From JAFDVL01 sp043775925 (GTDB lineage: Bacteria > Acidobacteriota > Blastocatellia > RBC074), in contig JAYVRW010000170.1 of assembly GCA_043775925.1 (NCBI GenBank), positions 1-64,000 of the forward strand: a DNA stretch of 64,000 nucleotides. The letters are read 5' to 3'. Below the pieces are notes generated by a model that did no database searches, had not been told where the DNA came from, and saw only the letters and a program-made list of their open reading frames with translations. Made by a program: the position numbers and the translations under genes. Positions 6,988-15,239 of this stretch are shown piece by piece (position 1 is the first letter of the stretch; each line of letters starts with the position of its first letter).

Positions 6988-8487
6988 ATGCGCAACAAAT
7001 ACAAATCAATCGCGTACTTGCTGGCAATTGCGGTCAGCGTCATTAGCTTCGTTGAACGAACAATAGCCTCGCCACAATCCAAACGCTATGAACCAAAATG
7101 GGAATCGTTGGATGCTCGTCCTACTCCTGAATGGTTTCTTGATGCCAAATTTGGTGTGTTCATTCACTGGGGCGTTTATTCAGTCCCCGCGTATGGGCAG
7201 GTCGGCGAATACGCTGAATGGTATTGGAATCGCATCTCAGGAACTGACAAAAAATTTGCCCAGTGGCGCGAATTTCATCAGAAAAATTATGGCTTTGAGT
7301 ACATGGATTTTGCGCCAAACTTTAAAGCGGAACTCTACGACGCGAAGCAGTGGGCGAATATTTTCAAGCGCGGCGGCATCAAGTATGTCGTGCTAACCTC
7401 CAAGCATCACGAAGGCTTTGCGTTATGGCCGAGCACCGAAGCCAGCCGCACGTGGGGGCGTCCGTGGAATGCCGTAGAAATTGGGCCAAAACGTGATGTG
7501 CTTGGCGAACTCGCCACCGCGACACGCGCCGAAGGTCTGAAATTTGGTTTCTACTATTCGCTGTACGAATGGTACAACCCGCTCTGGAAAACCGACCGTG
7601 CGCGCTATGTCACGGAACACATGACCCCGCAATTCAAAGATGTTGTGACGCGCTATCAACCCTCGATAATTTTCAGTGATGGCGAATGGGATATGCCGTC
7701 GAAAGATTGGCACAGCGAAGAATTGCTGGCGTGGCTTTTTAACGAAACTGCCAACAAAGATGAGGTCGTAGTGAATGATCGCTGGGGCAAAGATTCGCGC
7801 CACAAACACGGCGGATATTGGACGACAGAGTATGCGGCGGGCTTAAAAGACGGTTCGCATCCGTGGGAAGAAAGTCGCGGCATGGCGTATTCCTATGGTG
7901 TCAATCGCGCCGAACGCGTAGACGATTACAAAACAGGGCGCGAGTTTATTTTCACCTTAATTGATCTCGTCAGTCGCGGTGGCAATTTATTGCTCGACAT
8001 TGGCCCGAATGGTGACGGTACGATTCCTCCGCTGATGGAACAACGCTTATTGGAAATTGGCGATTGGTTGAAGGTCAACGGCGAAGCGATTTACGGTACG
8101 CGCACGGCAGGACGTTCATCGCAATGGAGCGAAGGTAAACGCCCCGATCAGCAATATGGCGAATTCATGGTGAAGTATAAATTGATGGATCAGCTTGGAC
8201 AGCAACCCAAAAACGGCATCGCAGTCAAACAGGTTTTCTTCACGAAAAAAGCCGATGCGCTGTATGCCATCACTGCTGGTTGGCCTGGCAAACAACTCGT
8301 CCTGCGCAATATCAAAGCGCCTGCGAACGCCAAAGTAGAAATGCTCGGCATAGTGGGTTCGCTCAAGACTTCGCGCAAAGATGACATGCTCACGATCACT
8401 ACGCCTGACCTTGGACCGGATCAAGCACCGAGTCAGCATGCCTTTGTTTTCAAAATTAGTGGTGGAGAAGCGCTGCCAGAAAAATAA
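6988..8487 (+). CDS. Secreted alpha-L-fucosidase, glycoside hydrolase family 29
   Basis: A 499-residue GH29 enzyme with an N-terminal signal peptide (about residues 1-28) and a strong AGGAGG ribosome binding site 5 bp before the ATG. The catalytic barrel starts WFLDAKFGVFIHWGVYSVPA and contains KYVVLTSKHHEGFALWPS, the fucose-binding His-His motif. The likely nucleophile Asp lies in IIFSDGEWDMPS near residue 230. GNLLLDIGPNGDGTIP closes the barrel, and a C-terminal beta-sandwich follows. It releases L-fucose from alpha-linked glycans outside the cytoplasm. Together with the upstream PQQ dehydrogenase and lactonase-like protein it suggests extracytoplasmic fucose use. No fucose permease or fucose isomerase is present in the window. 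Confidence 0.95.
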   Translation: MRNKYKSIAYLLAIAVSVISFVERTIASPQSKRYEPKWESLDARPTPEWFLDAKFGVFIHWGVYSVPAYGQVGEYAEWYWNRISGTDKKFAQWREFHQKNYGFEYMDFAPNFKAELYDAKQWANIFKRGGIKYVVLTSKHHEGFALWPSTEASRTWGRPWNAVEIGPKRDVLGELATATRAEGLKFGFYYSLYEWYNPLWKTDRARYVTEHMTPQFKDVVTRYQPSIIFSDGEWDMPSKDWHSEELLAWLFNETANKDEVVVNDRWGKDSRHKHGGYWTTEYAAGLKDGSHPWEESRGMAYSYGVNRAERVDDYKTGREFIFTLIDLVSRGGNLLLDIGPNGDGTIPPLMEQRLLEIGDWLKVNGEAIYGTRTAGRSSQWSEGKRPDQQYGEFMVKYKLMDQLGQQPKNGIAVKQVFFTKKADALYAITAGWPGKQLVLRNIKAPANAKVEMLGIVGSLKTSRKDDMLTITTPDLGPDQAPSQHAFVFKISGGEALPEK

Positions 8488-8605
8488 GATTATAAGCTTT
8501 GGAGCCTACAGTGAAAAATGCATCCTTCAATGGCTTGCAACTATGCCAATAAACTCCAATAATACTGAGATAAATCTTTCCCAAACTATTTTTCATTGAG
8601 GAACT

Positions 8606-9376
8606 ATGACCGAAAACCCCGTCAGTAAGTCGAATCCTGTGAGTGAAGCGCTCACCTCCATCAACAGTCTCACCGACAAACAGCTTGAAGAAGTCGGTCG
8701 CTCGCTCAGTGTCGGTTCGCTGCAACGCCTCAACAGTAAATCGTTAGGCACAAAAACGAAGGGCTTGATGAATAAGCTCTTCAATCTGATTCTGCTCTTC
8801 ACCTTGGCTGCGGTGATCGCGGCGAGTTTTTCCTATTTCTTTCTTAAATCAAATATTGCAGCGAGTGAGCGCAGCAACCCACAAGCCAGTTGGGGGTATT
8901 CTGTTGACCAGTACCGTTTTCGTGATCGGATGCGATTGAATCTATGGAGTGATTCCAGCCTGTTCAGCGCTGCCAGTGATGCTACATTTGACTTGAATAA
9001 TGTCAGTGTCAGCAAAATGGTCGAAGAGAGATGGCTGGATAATGGTCGCGCCGTCCATTTGAATTTACTGGTCAAATCGGGCGGTAAAGAACTTCCCGCA
9101 AAATTGATTTATGATTTTCAGCGCGGCGAAATGTATATGTCTTCGCCTTTGGATTTATGGCGTGCGCCGAGTGAACCCAACAAAAATCTCAAGATGACAG
9201 AGGAGGAATTTCAATCGGTTTTGAATCGTCTGTCGGGACAAGTTGTAGCTCCGCCGCCTGCGCCTTCGGTGGCTCCAAGTGTAGCCGCCTCCATCGTGCC
9301 AACTGCTGCGCCGTCTCTGGCACCTTCAGTTATTGAAACCCCTGCGCCTTCTCCTGCAAAGGAAACTACGCAATGA
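8606..9376 (+). CDS. Unknown single-pass membrane protein with Pro/Ala-rich tail
   Basis: A 256-residue protein of no recognised family. A polar N-terminal segment of about 50 residues contains a short helical LTDKQLEEVGRSLSVGSLQR stretch. One transmembrane helix follows at about 57-80 (LFNLILLFTLAAVIAASFSYF). A globular exterior domain of roughly 120 residues contains DATFDLNNVSVSKMVEERWLDNG, and the end is a low-complexity tail rich in Ala, Pro, Ser and Val (about 215-256). Its stop overlaps the purN start (ATGA), so the two are translationally coupled. The tail could be a flexible linker to the cell wall or another protein. No function is proposed. Confidence 0.7.
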   Translation: MTENPVSKSNPVSEALTSINSLTDKQLEEVGRSLSVGSLQRLNSKSLGTKTKGLMNKLFNLILLFTLAAVIAASFSYFFLKSNIAASERSNPQASWGYSVDQYRFRDRMRLNLWSDSSLFSAASDATFDLNNVSVSKMVEERWLDNGRAVHLNLLVKSGGKELPAKLIYDFQRGEMYMSSPLDLWRAPSEPNKNLKMTEEEFQSVLNRLSGQVVAPPPAPSVAPSVAASIVPTAAPSLAPSVIETPAPSPAKETTQ

Positions 9377-9969
9377 AAAAAATTGGCGTATTAATTTCCG
9401 GGCGCGGCTCGAACATGTTGGCGCTGGCTGATGCTATTAACGAAGGTCGCATTGCAGAGGCTGAAATTGCTGTGGTCATCAGCAATACTGCGGAGGCGGG
9501 CGGTTTAGCGAAAGCGCAGGAACGCGGTATCGCTACGGCGGTGTTGGATCATCGTGGCAAAAAGCGCGAAGAACATGACCGCGCAATGGCAGCAGAGCTT
9601 CGCAAATATGACGTAGATTTGGTTTGCCTCGCGGGTTATATGCGCTTGCTTTCGCCCTGGTTCATCCGCGAATTTCCCAATCGTATTTTAAATATTCACC
9701 CCTCATTGTTGCCCGCGTTTCCAGGCTTGGAGGCACAAAGACAAGCAGTCGAGTATGGCGTGAAAATTACAGGTTGCACGGTGCATTTTGTAGATGAAGA
9801 ACTCGATCACGGCGCAATCATCAAGCAAGCGGTTGTTCCCGTTTTGTCCGGCGATGACGACCATTCTTTAGCGCAACGTATCTTGGTAGAAGAGCATAAA
9901 ATTTATGCTGAAGCCGTGAATATGGTGCTGCGTGGAGCCTTCAAAATTGACGGGCGCAAAATTAGCTAA
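9373..9969 (+). CDS. purN: Phosphoribosylglycinamide formyltransferase
   Basis: A 198-residue GAR transformylase catalysing transfer of the formyl group from 10-formyltetrahydrofolate to GAR in purine synthesis. The N-terminal ISGRGSNM is the phosphate-binding loop. NILNIHPSLLPAFPGLEAQ carries the catalytic Asn and His, and GCTVHFVDEELDHGAII carries the catalytic Asp. Length and motif spacing are normal for PurN. Its ATG overlaps the stop of the preceding membrane-protein gene by 4 bp; purM, its common partner, is not next to it. The assignment is secure. Confidence 0.97.
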   Translation: MKKIGVLISGRGSNMLALADAINEGRIAEAEIAVVISNTAEAGGLAKAQERGIATAVLDHRGKKREEHDRAMAAELRKYDVDLVCLAGYMRLLSPWFIREFPNRILNIHPSLLPAFPGLEAQRQAVEYGVKITGCTVHFVDEELDHGAIIKQAVVPVLSGDDDHSLAQRILVEEHKIYAEAVNMVLRGAFKIDGRKIS

Positions 9970-10283
9970 GAAAATTTACGCCGCCTGACTTTATTTCTTA
10001 CCTGAAGCAGAAAATACGCTGGTTGCAATAGCAATCTGACCATGCTACACATGCATTCCCCTGTAATTAAATATAAATTAAGTCTAAGCCCTAATCAGTT
10101 GAATGTTTCCTCTCACCCTCCGACTAACGGCACTGCGCCCGAAGTTCAAATTCCTGGCTGTGCATCCGGCTTTATCCCGTATTACCGTAGCACACTACAA
10201 TTTCTATTTTGGCAAATGCTAAATAAGGCATTTGTCTAAGTTGCAACCCTGCGGCTTAATTAATCCCAGTCTAGGAGCAGTAA
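9970..10283. other. Intergenic region before the CAP-domain gene
   Basis: A 65-codon frame (10042-10239) has no family resemblance and no ribosome site, so it is not called. A short hairpin, CAAATGC/GCATTTG, lies near 10213-10234. A ribosome site (TAGGAG) sits just before the ATG at 10284. Nothing else was recognised. Confidence 0.4.
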
Positions 10284-11324
10284 ATGAGATTTAAAGCATT
10301 TAAGGCACAAGTGTGTGCTAATCAACACCTGCGGTTTTCCCTTATCATTTTTCTCTGTGCCTTTGCACTCAGCTATAGTTTTATTTTCCCCACACCACAG
10401 CACGCCCAAGCAACCACTACGCTTGATGTCGAAGAACAAGCATTTCTCACTCTCATTAATAATTATCGCCAGCAAAACGGCTTGTCATTGCTACAAGCAT
10501 CAGTGACTTTAACCAATGCGTCCAAATGGATGAGCGCTGACATGGTCGCGAAAAATTATTTCAACCATACAGATAGTTTGGGACGCGATCCGTTTGTACG
10601 CATGGGAAGCTTTGGTTACAACTTCAACACGTATAAAGGCGAGAACATTGCAGCGGGTTACAGTGACGCTGCCAGCACATTCAATCAGTGGAAAAATTCG
10701 GCAGGACACAACGCCAATATGCTGGATCCAAATTACAAAGTGGTCGGCATCGGGCGCGTCGCCAACACAGCAGCAACGTACTGTTATTATTGGACAACTG
10801 ATTTTGGCGGCTATGTGGATCAGGTTATTTCTCCAACGGGAAATCCCACTCCCACCCCAATCCCAACACCGACACCGACTCCAGCGCCTGTCACTGTTGC
10901 CATTCTCAATCCGAGTTTTGAAAATGGAATAACAAGTTGGACGCCGAGTGGTTATGTTTATCGTACGACGAGTTATGTGACGAACGGATCATACGCGGCA
11001 TTGCTCTATGCAAATACGGGTAACTCGTCGTTTATTTCCCAATGGTTACAACTGACCGCCGGAGCCACTTATGAAATAAGCGGTGACTTTCGCAACGATC
11101 CACGCAATGCTGCAATATTAGGCGTGAAATGGGAAAATAATGCTGCCGGGCCTCTGGTGCAATACAACCCAGCCGTAAGCGCCGGACAGGGACAGACCTT
11201 AAAGGTACGCTTCACGGTGCCTGACGGAAGCGGCAAAGTCAGCGTGTATATCAAGGCGACGGGAAGTTCTATGAACTTTTACTGGTCAGTCGTAGATAAT
11301 TTAACGATTGTGCGTGTGAATTAG
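10284..11324 (+). CDS. Secreted CAP/SCP-domain protein with C-terminal carbohydrate-binding-like module
   Basis: A 346-residue exported protein. A long signal peptide (hydrophobic core LRFSLIIFLCAFALSYSF) ends near AQA at about 46. The CAP (SCP/PR1) domain runs from about 52 to 182 with the conserved LTLINNYRQQNGL, a DYFNH-like segment (KNYFNHTDSLGRDPF), GENIAAGY, WKNSAGHNANMLDPNYKVVGIG and YYWTTDFGG. A Pro-Thr repeat linker (PTPIPTPTPTPAP) leads to a beta-sandwich of about 130 residues starting NPSFENGITSWTPSG, which resembles CBM4/9-type modules. CAP proteins in bacteria are extracellular with varied or unknown activities. The gene is well separated from its neighbours and ends at a bidirectional terminator. 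Confidence 0.85.
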   Translation: MRFKAFKAQVCANQHLRFSLIIFLCAFALSYSFIFPTPQHAQATTTLDVEEQAFLTLINNYRQQNGLSLLQASVTLTNASKWMSADMVAKNYFNHTDSLGRDPFVRMGSFGYNFNTYKGENIAAGYSDAASTFNQWKNSAGHNANMLDPNYKVVGIGRVANTAATYCYYWTTDFGGYVDQVISPTGNPTPTPIPTPTPTPAPVTVAILNPSFENGITSWTPSGYVYRTTSYVTNGSYAALLYANTGNSSFISQWLQLTAGATYEISGDFRNDPRNAAILGVKWENNAAGPLVQYNPAVSAGQGQTLKVRFTVPDGSGKVSVYIKATGSSMNFYWSVVDNLTIVRVN

Positions 11325-11348
11325 TAGCTCTGCTCATCTGCACAAAAA

Positions 11349-11381
11349 AGAGCCTGCTGGCATTTATCGCGAGCAGGCTCT
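11349..11381. terminator. Bidirectional terminator between convergent genes
   Basis: Arms AGAGCCTGCT (11349-11358) and AGCAGGCTCT (11372-11381) are perfectly paired around a 13-nt loop. A T-rich stretch follows on the plus strand and an A-run precedes on the left, so it can end both the CAP gene and the minus-strand ABC transporter operon. Confidence 0.85.
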
Positions 11382-11409
11382 GATTTTTCTTCAAGATTGA
11401 ACGTTAATT

Positions 11410-12696
11410 TTACGCGAGGCTGGAATCTGCCGAGCGAACTTCAATCGTTTCAGTCGGTGGCAGCAAACGCCATTGTTGCGGTGTATAGAACATCCCGCGC
11501 ACAGATTTTCCAGGCAGCACTTTCAGGATGTACTGACGCGGTTTCAAATCATACGGCGCAACGGAACCGCGCTTACTGAAGATGCCGTCTACTTTATAGA
11601 TTCCCGGCGTTAATCCGAATTCGCTGCAATCGAATTCAATAATGCCTTCGTCGGGCAACACTCCAATTTCCGGGCCGTTAATTGCTGTGGTCAAGTGCGA
11701 ATACAAACGATCATCCGGTGAGTAGAAGAGCATTTCAAAAATCGGGTCTTGGATGGCGCTGTAGGTTTTGTAATGAATCCGCGCAATCAATTTATCCCCA
11801 GTCGAAATGGTATCCGTTTCCTGTCCATCGCCGTTGTGGAATTTCACGCTGATAATTTCAGCGTCCTGACCATATAATGAAGTCTTCGTTTCAATCGCTA
11901 AGCCGGTATTATTCTGCGCGATTTGTGCAGTTGATTTTTTCGCAAACAACACTTCATTGTAATAAACGCTAATTACTTCCTGGGGCTTACCGCTGGCACG
12001 AACTTCGCCTTTTGACAGGAAGACTACGCGATCACAGAGACGCTCAACGGCAGGCATATCGTGCGAGACGAAAGCGATGGTCATTCCGTCACGTCGCAGT
12101 TCTTCGATACGCTGCTGACATTTGCTTTGGAAATTCGCGTCACCGACGGCGAGGACTTCATCAACTAATAAAACGGAAGGATGGATATGCGCGGCGACGG
12201 CAAATCCTAAACGAACATACATGCCCGAAGAGTAGCGTTTGACAGGTGTATCAATGAATTTTTCCATTTCGGAAAACGCGACGATCTGATCAAATTTTTT
12301 GGCAACTTCGGCTTTCTTCATGCCCATAATTGAGCCGTAAAGAAAAATATTTTCGCGTCCTGTTAATTCAGGATGGAAGCCTGCACCGACTTCAATCAAC
12401 GAAGCCACGGAACCGTTGACTTCGATTTTGCCTTCGGAAGGATAAATAATTCGCGCCAGCAATTTTAGTAATGTACTTTTCCCTGAGCCATTCGGACCAA
12501 TAAATCCAATGGTTTCGCCACGTTTGATTTGTAAATCTACCTCTTTCAGCGCGAAAAATTCATCGCTTCCGGCTAAGCCTCTGGAGCTTGGCAACAGGTT
12601 TTTGGTCACCCGCGCCAATTCTTCACGAATAGATTTTGAACCCAAGCGGCTGAGGCGATATTTTTTGGAAACTCGATCTAAGACAACAATACTCAT
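11410..12696 (-). CDS. Polysaccharide ABC exporter ATP-binding protein, Wzt type
   Basis: A 428-residue ATPase read from the ATG at 12696; a longer frame to 12876 would translate the upstream inverted repeat. The nucleotide-binding domain (about 1-240) has Walker A GPNGSGKSTLLKLL, signature YSSGMYVRLGFA and Walker B VLLVDEVLAVGD. The extra C-terminal domain (about 270-428, beta-rich, with DAEIISVKFHNGDGQETDTI and FDCSEFGLTPGIYKVDGIF) corresponds to the Wzt C-terminal carbohydrate-binding fold that recognises the O-antigen chain end. It pairs with the Wzm-like permease just upstream to export undecaprenyl-linked polysaccharide across the inner membrane. It is the last gene of the exopolysaccharide block. 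Confidence 0.93.
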   Translation of the reverse strand: MSIVVLDRVSKKYRLSRLGSKSIREELARVTKNLLPSSRGLAGSDEFFALKEVDLQIKRGETIGFIGPNGSGKSTLLKLLARIIYPSEGKIEVNGSVASLIEVGAGFHPELTGRENIFLYGSIMGMKKAEVAKKFDQIVAFSEMEKFIDTPVKRYSSGMYVRLGFAVAAHIHPSVLLVDEVLAVGDANFQSKCQQRIEELRRDGMTIAFVSHDMPAVERLCDRVVFLSKGEVRASGKPQEVISVYYNEVLFAKKSTAQIAQNNTGLAIETKTSLYGQDAEIISVKFHNGDGQETDTISTGDKLIARIHYKTYSAIQDPIFEMLFYSPDDRLYSHLTTAINGPEIGVLPDEGIIEFDCSEFGLTPGIYKVDGIFSKRGSVAPYDLKPRQYILKVLPGKSVRGMFYTPQQWRLLPPTETIEVRSADSSLA

Positions 12697-12702
12697 AAAA
12701 CT

Positions 12703-12780
12703 GTTTCGAGTTTCGAGTTTTGGGTTTCGAGTTATGAGAGACCTTCTTACCTCGAAACTCGAAATCCGAAAACCCGAAAC
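12703..12780. repeat. Inverted repeat of TTTCGAG-type units between permease and ATPase genes
   Basis: The left side is built from repeated GTTTCGAGTTTCGAGTTTTG units, and the right side (12751-12780) is their approximate reverse complement (CTCGAAACTCGAAATCCGAA). The element fills the 88-bp gap between the two transporter genes. A related copy lies between ftsI and murE (38261-38319), showing a dispersed family. Confidence 0.75.
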
Positions 12781-12784
12781 TAAT

Positions 12785-13708
12785 TTAAACCAGATCTGCG
12801 AACTCGCGTTCCAGATGTTTGAAATATTTATACGAACCCCAGAGTAGGAACAGTGAAATCGCTGTCGCGATTCCAAGTAATTTCAGGTCGGGAGTTAAAC
12901 CCTGTACGACGCACTTGCGATAACTGTCAATAATCACAGCCATCGGATTTAGCGTCATATAGGCGGTATAAAGCGCTTCGCTTTTGTCTCTGACACGCGA
13001 GGCTGGGTACAAAATCGGAGTGGCAAACATCCAGATTTGAATGACCAGTGGCATCGCATAGCGAACGTCACGATACAGTACGGTGAAGGCTGACAGCAAA
13101 AATCCCATGCCAACTGTAAAGATTAACTGGATTAGCATGACTGGAACGATAAAAATGACGTTCCAATTAATCGTGACCTGATCGTGATAGAAAATCAGCA
13201 ACCCGATAAAAATTACCGATGCCACGAGAAAGTCAAAGAAAGCCGCCAGCACACAAGACAGTGGAATAATTTCACGCGGGAAATAAATCTTGGTGATGAT
13301 GTAAGAATTCGTAATCAGGCTGGGAATAGCAAACGACATGGAAGTCGAAAAGAACGTCCACGCCAATAATCCCGTGTAGGAAAATAACGCGTAAGGCATT
13401 CCGGTATCGCCCTTCATTCCGGCAAAATACGAAAAGAACAAGCCAAACACCAGCATCAGCGAAAGTGGTTGCAAGACTGCCCACACTGCGCCCAGCGCCG
13501 TTTGTTTATAGCGAATTTTTAATTCACGTTCCGTTACTAATTGCAGCAACTCGCGGTGATTAATCAATTCTTTGAGATGGGAAAAAGTGCTATTACTCCA
13601 CTCAACTTGTCCCTTTAACTCCTGATCCGAATGCTCGATGTCGTGAGGTGGGGGGGTAGTGAGGAGAGCCTCTGATGTGACTTTGTTGTCAACTGCTGTA
13701 GCAGGCAT
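12785..13708 (-). CDS. Polysaccharide ABC exporter permease, Wzm type
   Basis: A 307-residue ABC-2 type permease. The start was placed at the ATG at 13708 (MPATAVDNK), preceded by CAGGAG at somewhat long spacing; a longer frame to 13909 would overlap the glycosyltransferase gene. After a 60-residue cytoplasmic segment comes the hallmark LLQLVTERELKIRYKQTALGAVWAVLQPL. Six membrane helices follow, including AWTFFSTSMSF, LIFTVGMGFLLSAF and a C-terminal ISLFLLWGSYKYF. The conserved MLNPM-like site is seen in YMTLNPMAVIIDSYR. It forms the membrane channel with the Wzt-like ATPase and exports a lipid-linked glycan. Confidence 0.92.
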   Translation of the reverse strand: MPATAVDNKVTSEALLTTPPPHDIEHSDQELKGQVEWSNSTFSHLKELINHRELLQLVTERELKIRYKQTALGAVWAVLQPLSLMLVFGLFFSYFAGMKGDTGMPYALFSYTGLLAWTFFSTSMSFAIPSLITNSYIITKIYFPREIIPLSCVLAAFFDFLVASVIFIGLLIFYHDQVTINWNVIFIVPVMLIQLIFTVGMGFLLSAFTVLYRDVRYAMPLVIQIWMFATPILYPASRVRDKSEALYTAYMTLNPMAVIIDSYRKCVVQGLTPDLKLLGIATAISLFLLWGSYKYFKHLEREFADLV

Positions 13709-13832
13709 ATCTATATTTTCAAACTCCTGTTTCCTTGCTAATGCGACCAGGCAATGTAGCAGTGAGCTTTTAGCGACTAATGAGGGGAGATGATTCGGCT
13801 CGCTTTCGCTCAAGAAATGGTACCGAATACAA

Positions 13833-15137
13833 CTAAATTTTTGTTCGACTTTCAGACGGCTGGTTTTCCTGCCAAGCCTGAGTTTCTGCATCGGGGACAC
13901 CGACACCATTCAATAATCGGACACCTTTTAAGGGAGCCAGTCGTTCATAAATCTCAGCATATTTAATCGCAATTTGCGACCAATCACGCTGCTTGACGAT
14001 TTGTGCTCGCGCCCGTTTACCTAATTCTTTGCGCTCAATTGGATTGTTCACCAATTGCGAAATCCGTGCGCCTAAAGCAATTTTATCATCAGTCTCGACA
14101 ACGAAGCCAGTTTTGTTGTGACGGAGTAATTCAGCCATCCCTCCAACATTGCTACCAATCACAGCGCATTCCATCGCCATCGCTTCCAGCGGTCTGATCG
14201 AAGTCGTTAATTCCGTCATCCGCGTACTCAACCGAGGGTAAACACAAATATCAATGACCGAGTAATAACGCAGGATTTCTTCCTGCTCAATGCGTCCGGT
14301 GAAGACAAAATGCTCATTCCATTCACGAGGAATTTTAGTCCGCAACACCGCCTCCGTCTCACCTGACCCGGCGAGAATCAATTTGATGTCACGCCGCTCG
14401 CGTAACAAATAATTCATCGCCTGAATTAATCTTTCAAGACCTTCGTACTTATAAAAAGAACCAATGAAACCGATGACGGTTTTGCCTCGCAGTTGATGTT
14501 TTTCAATCAGCTCTATGTCCGGTGGGCGAGGACTAAAAACCTGTGTATCTACGCCTTCGGGAACTTCCAGTAATTTTTTTGCCGAGAAGCCGCGCGCCAT
14601 CAACTCACTACGCATTGAATTTGAGGTCAGAATAGTCAGATCAGCTTCTTTAATAGCTCGTTCTTCCATCCATCGGGCAAATCTATACCGCGCACTATAG
14701 GGATTCGCCTGTCCACTATCCACAGCGGCATCCTGCTCATAGTAGCGTAGTTCGTAAATCCACGGCTTTTTCAAATAACGTGCGGCTCGCCGCGTCGCCA
14801 ATCCATTCAGAGCCGGCGAATGGGCATGAATCAAATCTGCCTCGCAATCACGTGCGACTTTGACGATCCGCTTAGCTAAGGCCGCGAGATAAGCTTCGTG
14901 GCGTAACAATGGCACGAAGCGAGGTTGCGGCAAAAAATAAAATGAAGGCCAACTAGAGCGATGATGCTGAACTCCCTGAAGAATTTCAAAATCTTCGCCC
15001 GGACTTTCATGACTCGGTGACGTTAATACCACCGGATTCAACCCCATCTGACGCTGGTTAGAAATAACGTAGCTGCTGCGAAAACTGTACGCACTCAAAT
15101 AGGGCAGTGAATGATCTAAAACGTGGAGCACTCTCAT
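13833..15137 (-). CDS. Glycosyltransferase family 4, XrtA/PEP-CTERM-associated type
   Basis: A 434-residue retaining GT-B glycosyltransferase. The N-terminus RVLHVLDHSLPYLSAYSFRS, followed by PVVLTSPSH, is characteristic of the glycosyltransferase subfamily linked with exosortase A (XrtA) loci. The C-terminal donor-binding half has VIGFIGSFYKYEGLERLI, ILAGSGE, FTGRIEQEEILRYYSVIDI, and the EX7E-type site in SIRPLEAMAMECAVIGSNVGG. It would add a sugar to a lipid-linked exopolysaccharide intermediate on the cytoplasmic face. It lies 124 bp upstream of the permease start and 102 bp downstream of the FemAB-like gene, all on the same strand. No exosortase gene is visible in the window. Confidence 0.9.
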   Translation of the reverse strand: MRVLHVLDHSLPYLSAYSFRSSYVISNQRQMGLNPVVLTSPSHESPGEDFEILQGVQHHRSSWPSFYFLPQPRFVPLLRHEAYLAALAKRIVKVARDCEADLIHAHSPALNGLATRRAARYLKKPWIYELRYYEQDAAVDSGQANPYSARYRFARWMEERAIKEADLTILTSNSMRSELMARGFSAKKLLEVPEGVDTQVFSPRPPDIELIEKHQLRGKTVIGFIGSFYKYEGLERLIQAMNYLLRERRDIKLILAGSGETEAVLRTKIPREWNEHFVFTGRIEQEEILRYYSVIDICVYPRLSTRMTELTTSIRPLEAMAMECAVIGSNVGGMAELLRHNKTGFVVETDDKIALGARISQLVNNPIERKELGKRARAQIVKQRDWSQIAIKYAEIYERLAPLKGVRLLNGVGVPDAETQAWQENQPSESRTKI

Positions 15138-15239
15138 TGCTTTTGTGGTTAGCTTAAAAAAGACACTTTGGTACGGGGAATCAGTAAGATTGGGGATTTA
15201 AGCTGTTACTGCGCAATTATTAACACCCTCACCCTTTCC

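Noticed and set aside
10042..10239. 65-codon frame between purN and the CAP gene
   Set aside because: No ribosome site and unlike a protein (HSPVIKYKLSLSPNQLN); treated as intergenic.
12697..12876. N-terminal extension of the Wzt-like ATPase
   Set aside because: The extra residues come from the inverted repeat and the end of the permease gene; the ATG at 12696 starts the normal ABC domain.
13709..13909. N-terminal extension of the Wzm-like permease
   Set aside because: It overlaps the end of the glycosyltransferase gene; the ATG at 13708 gives a normal family length.
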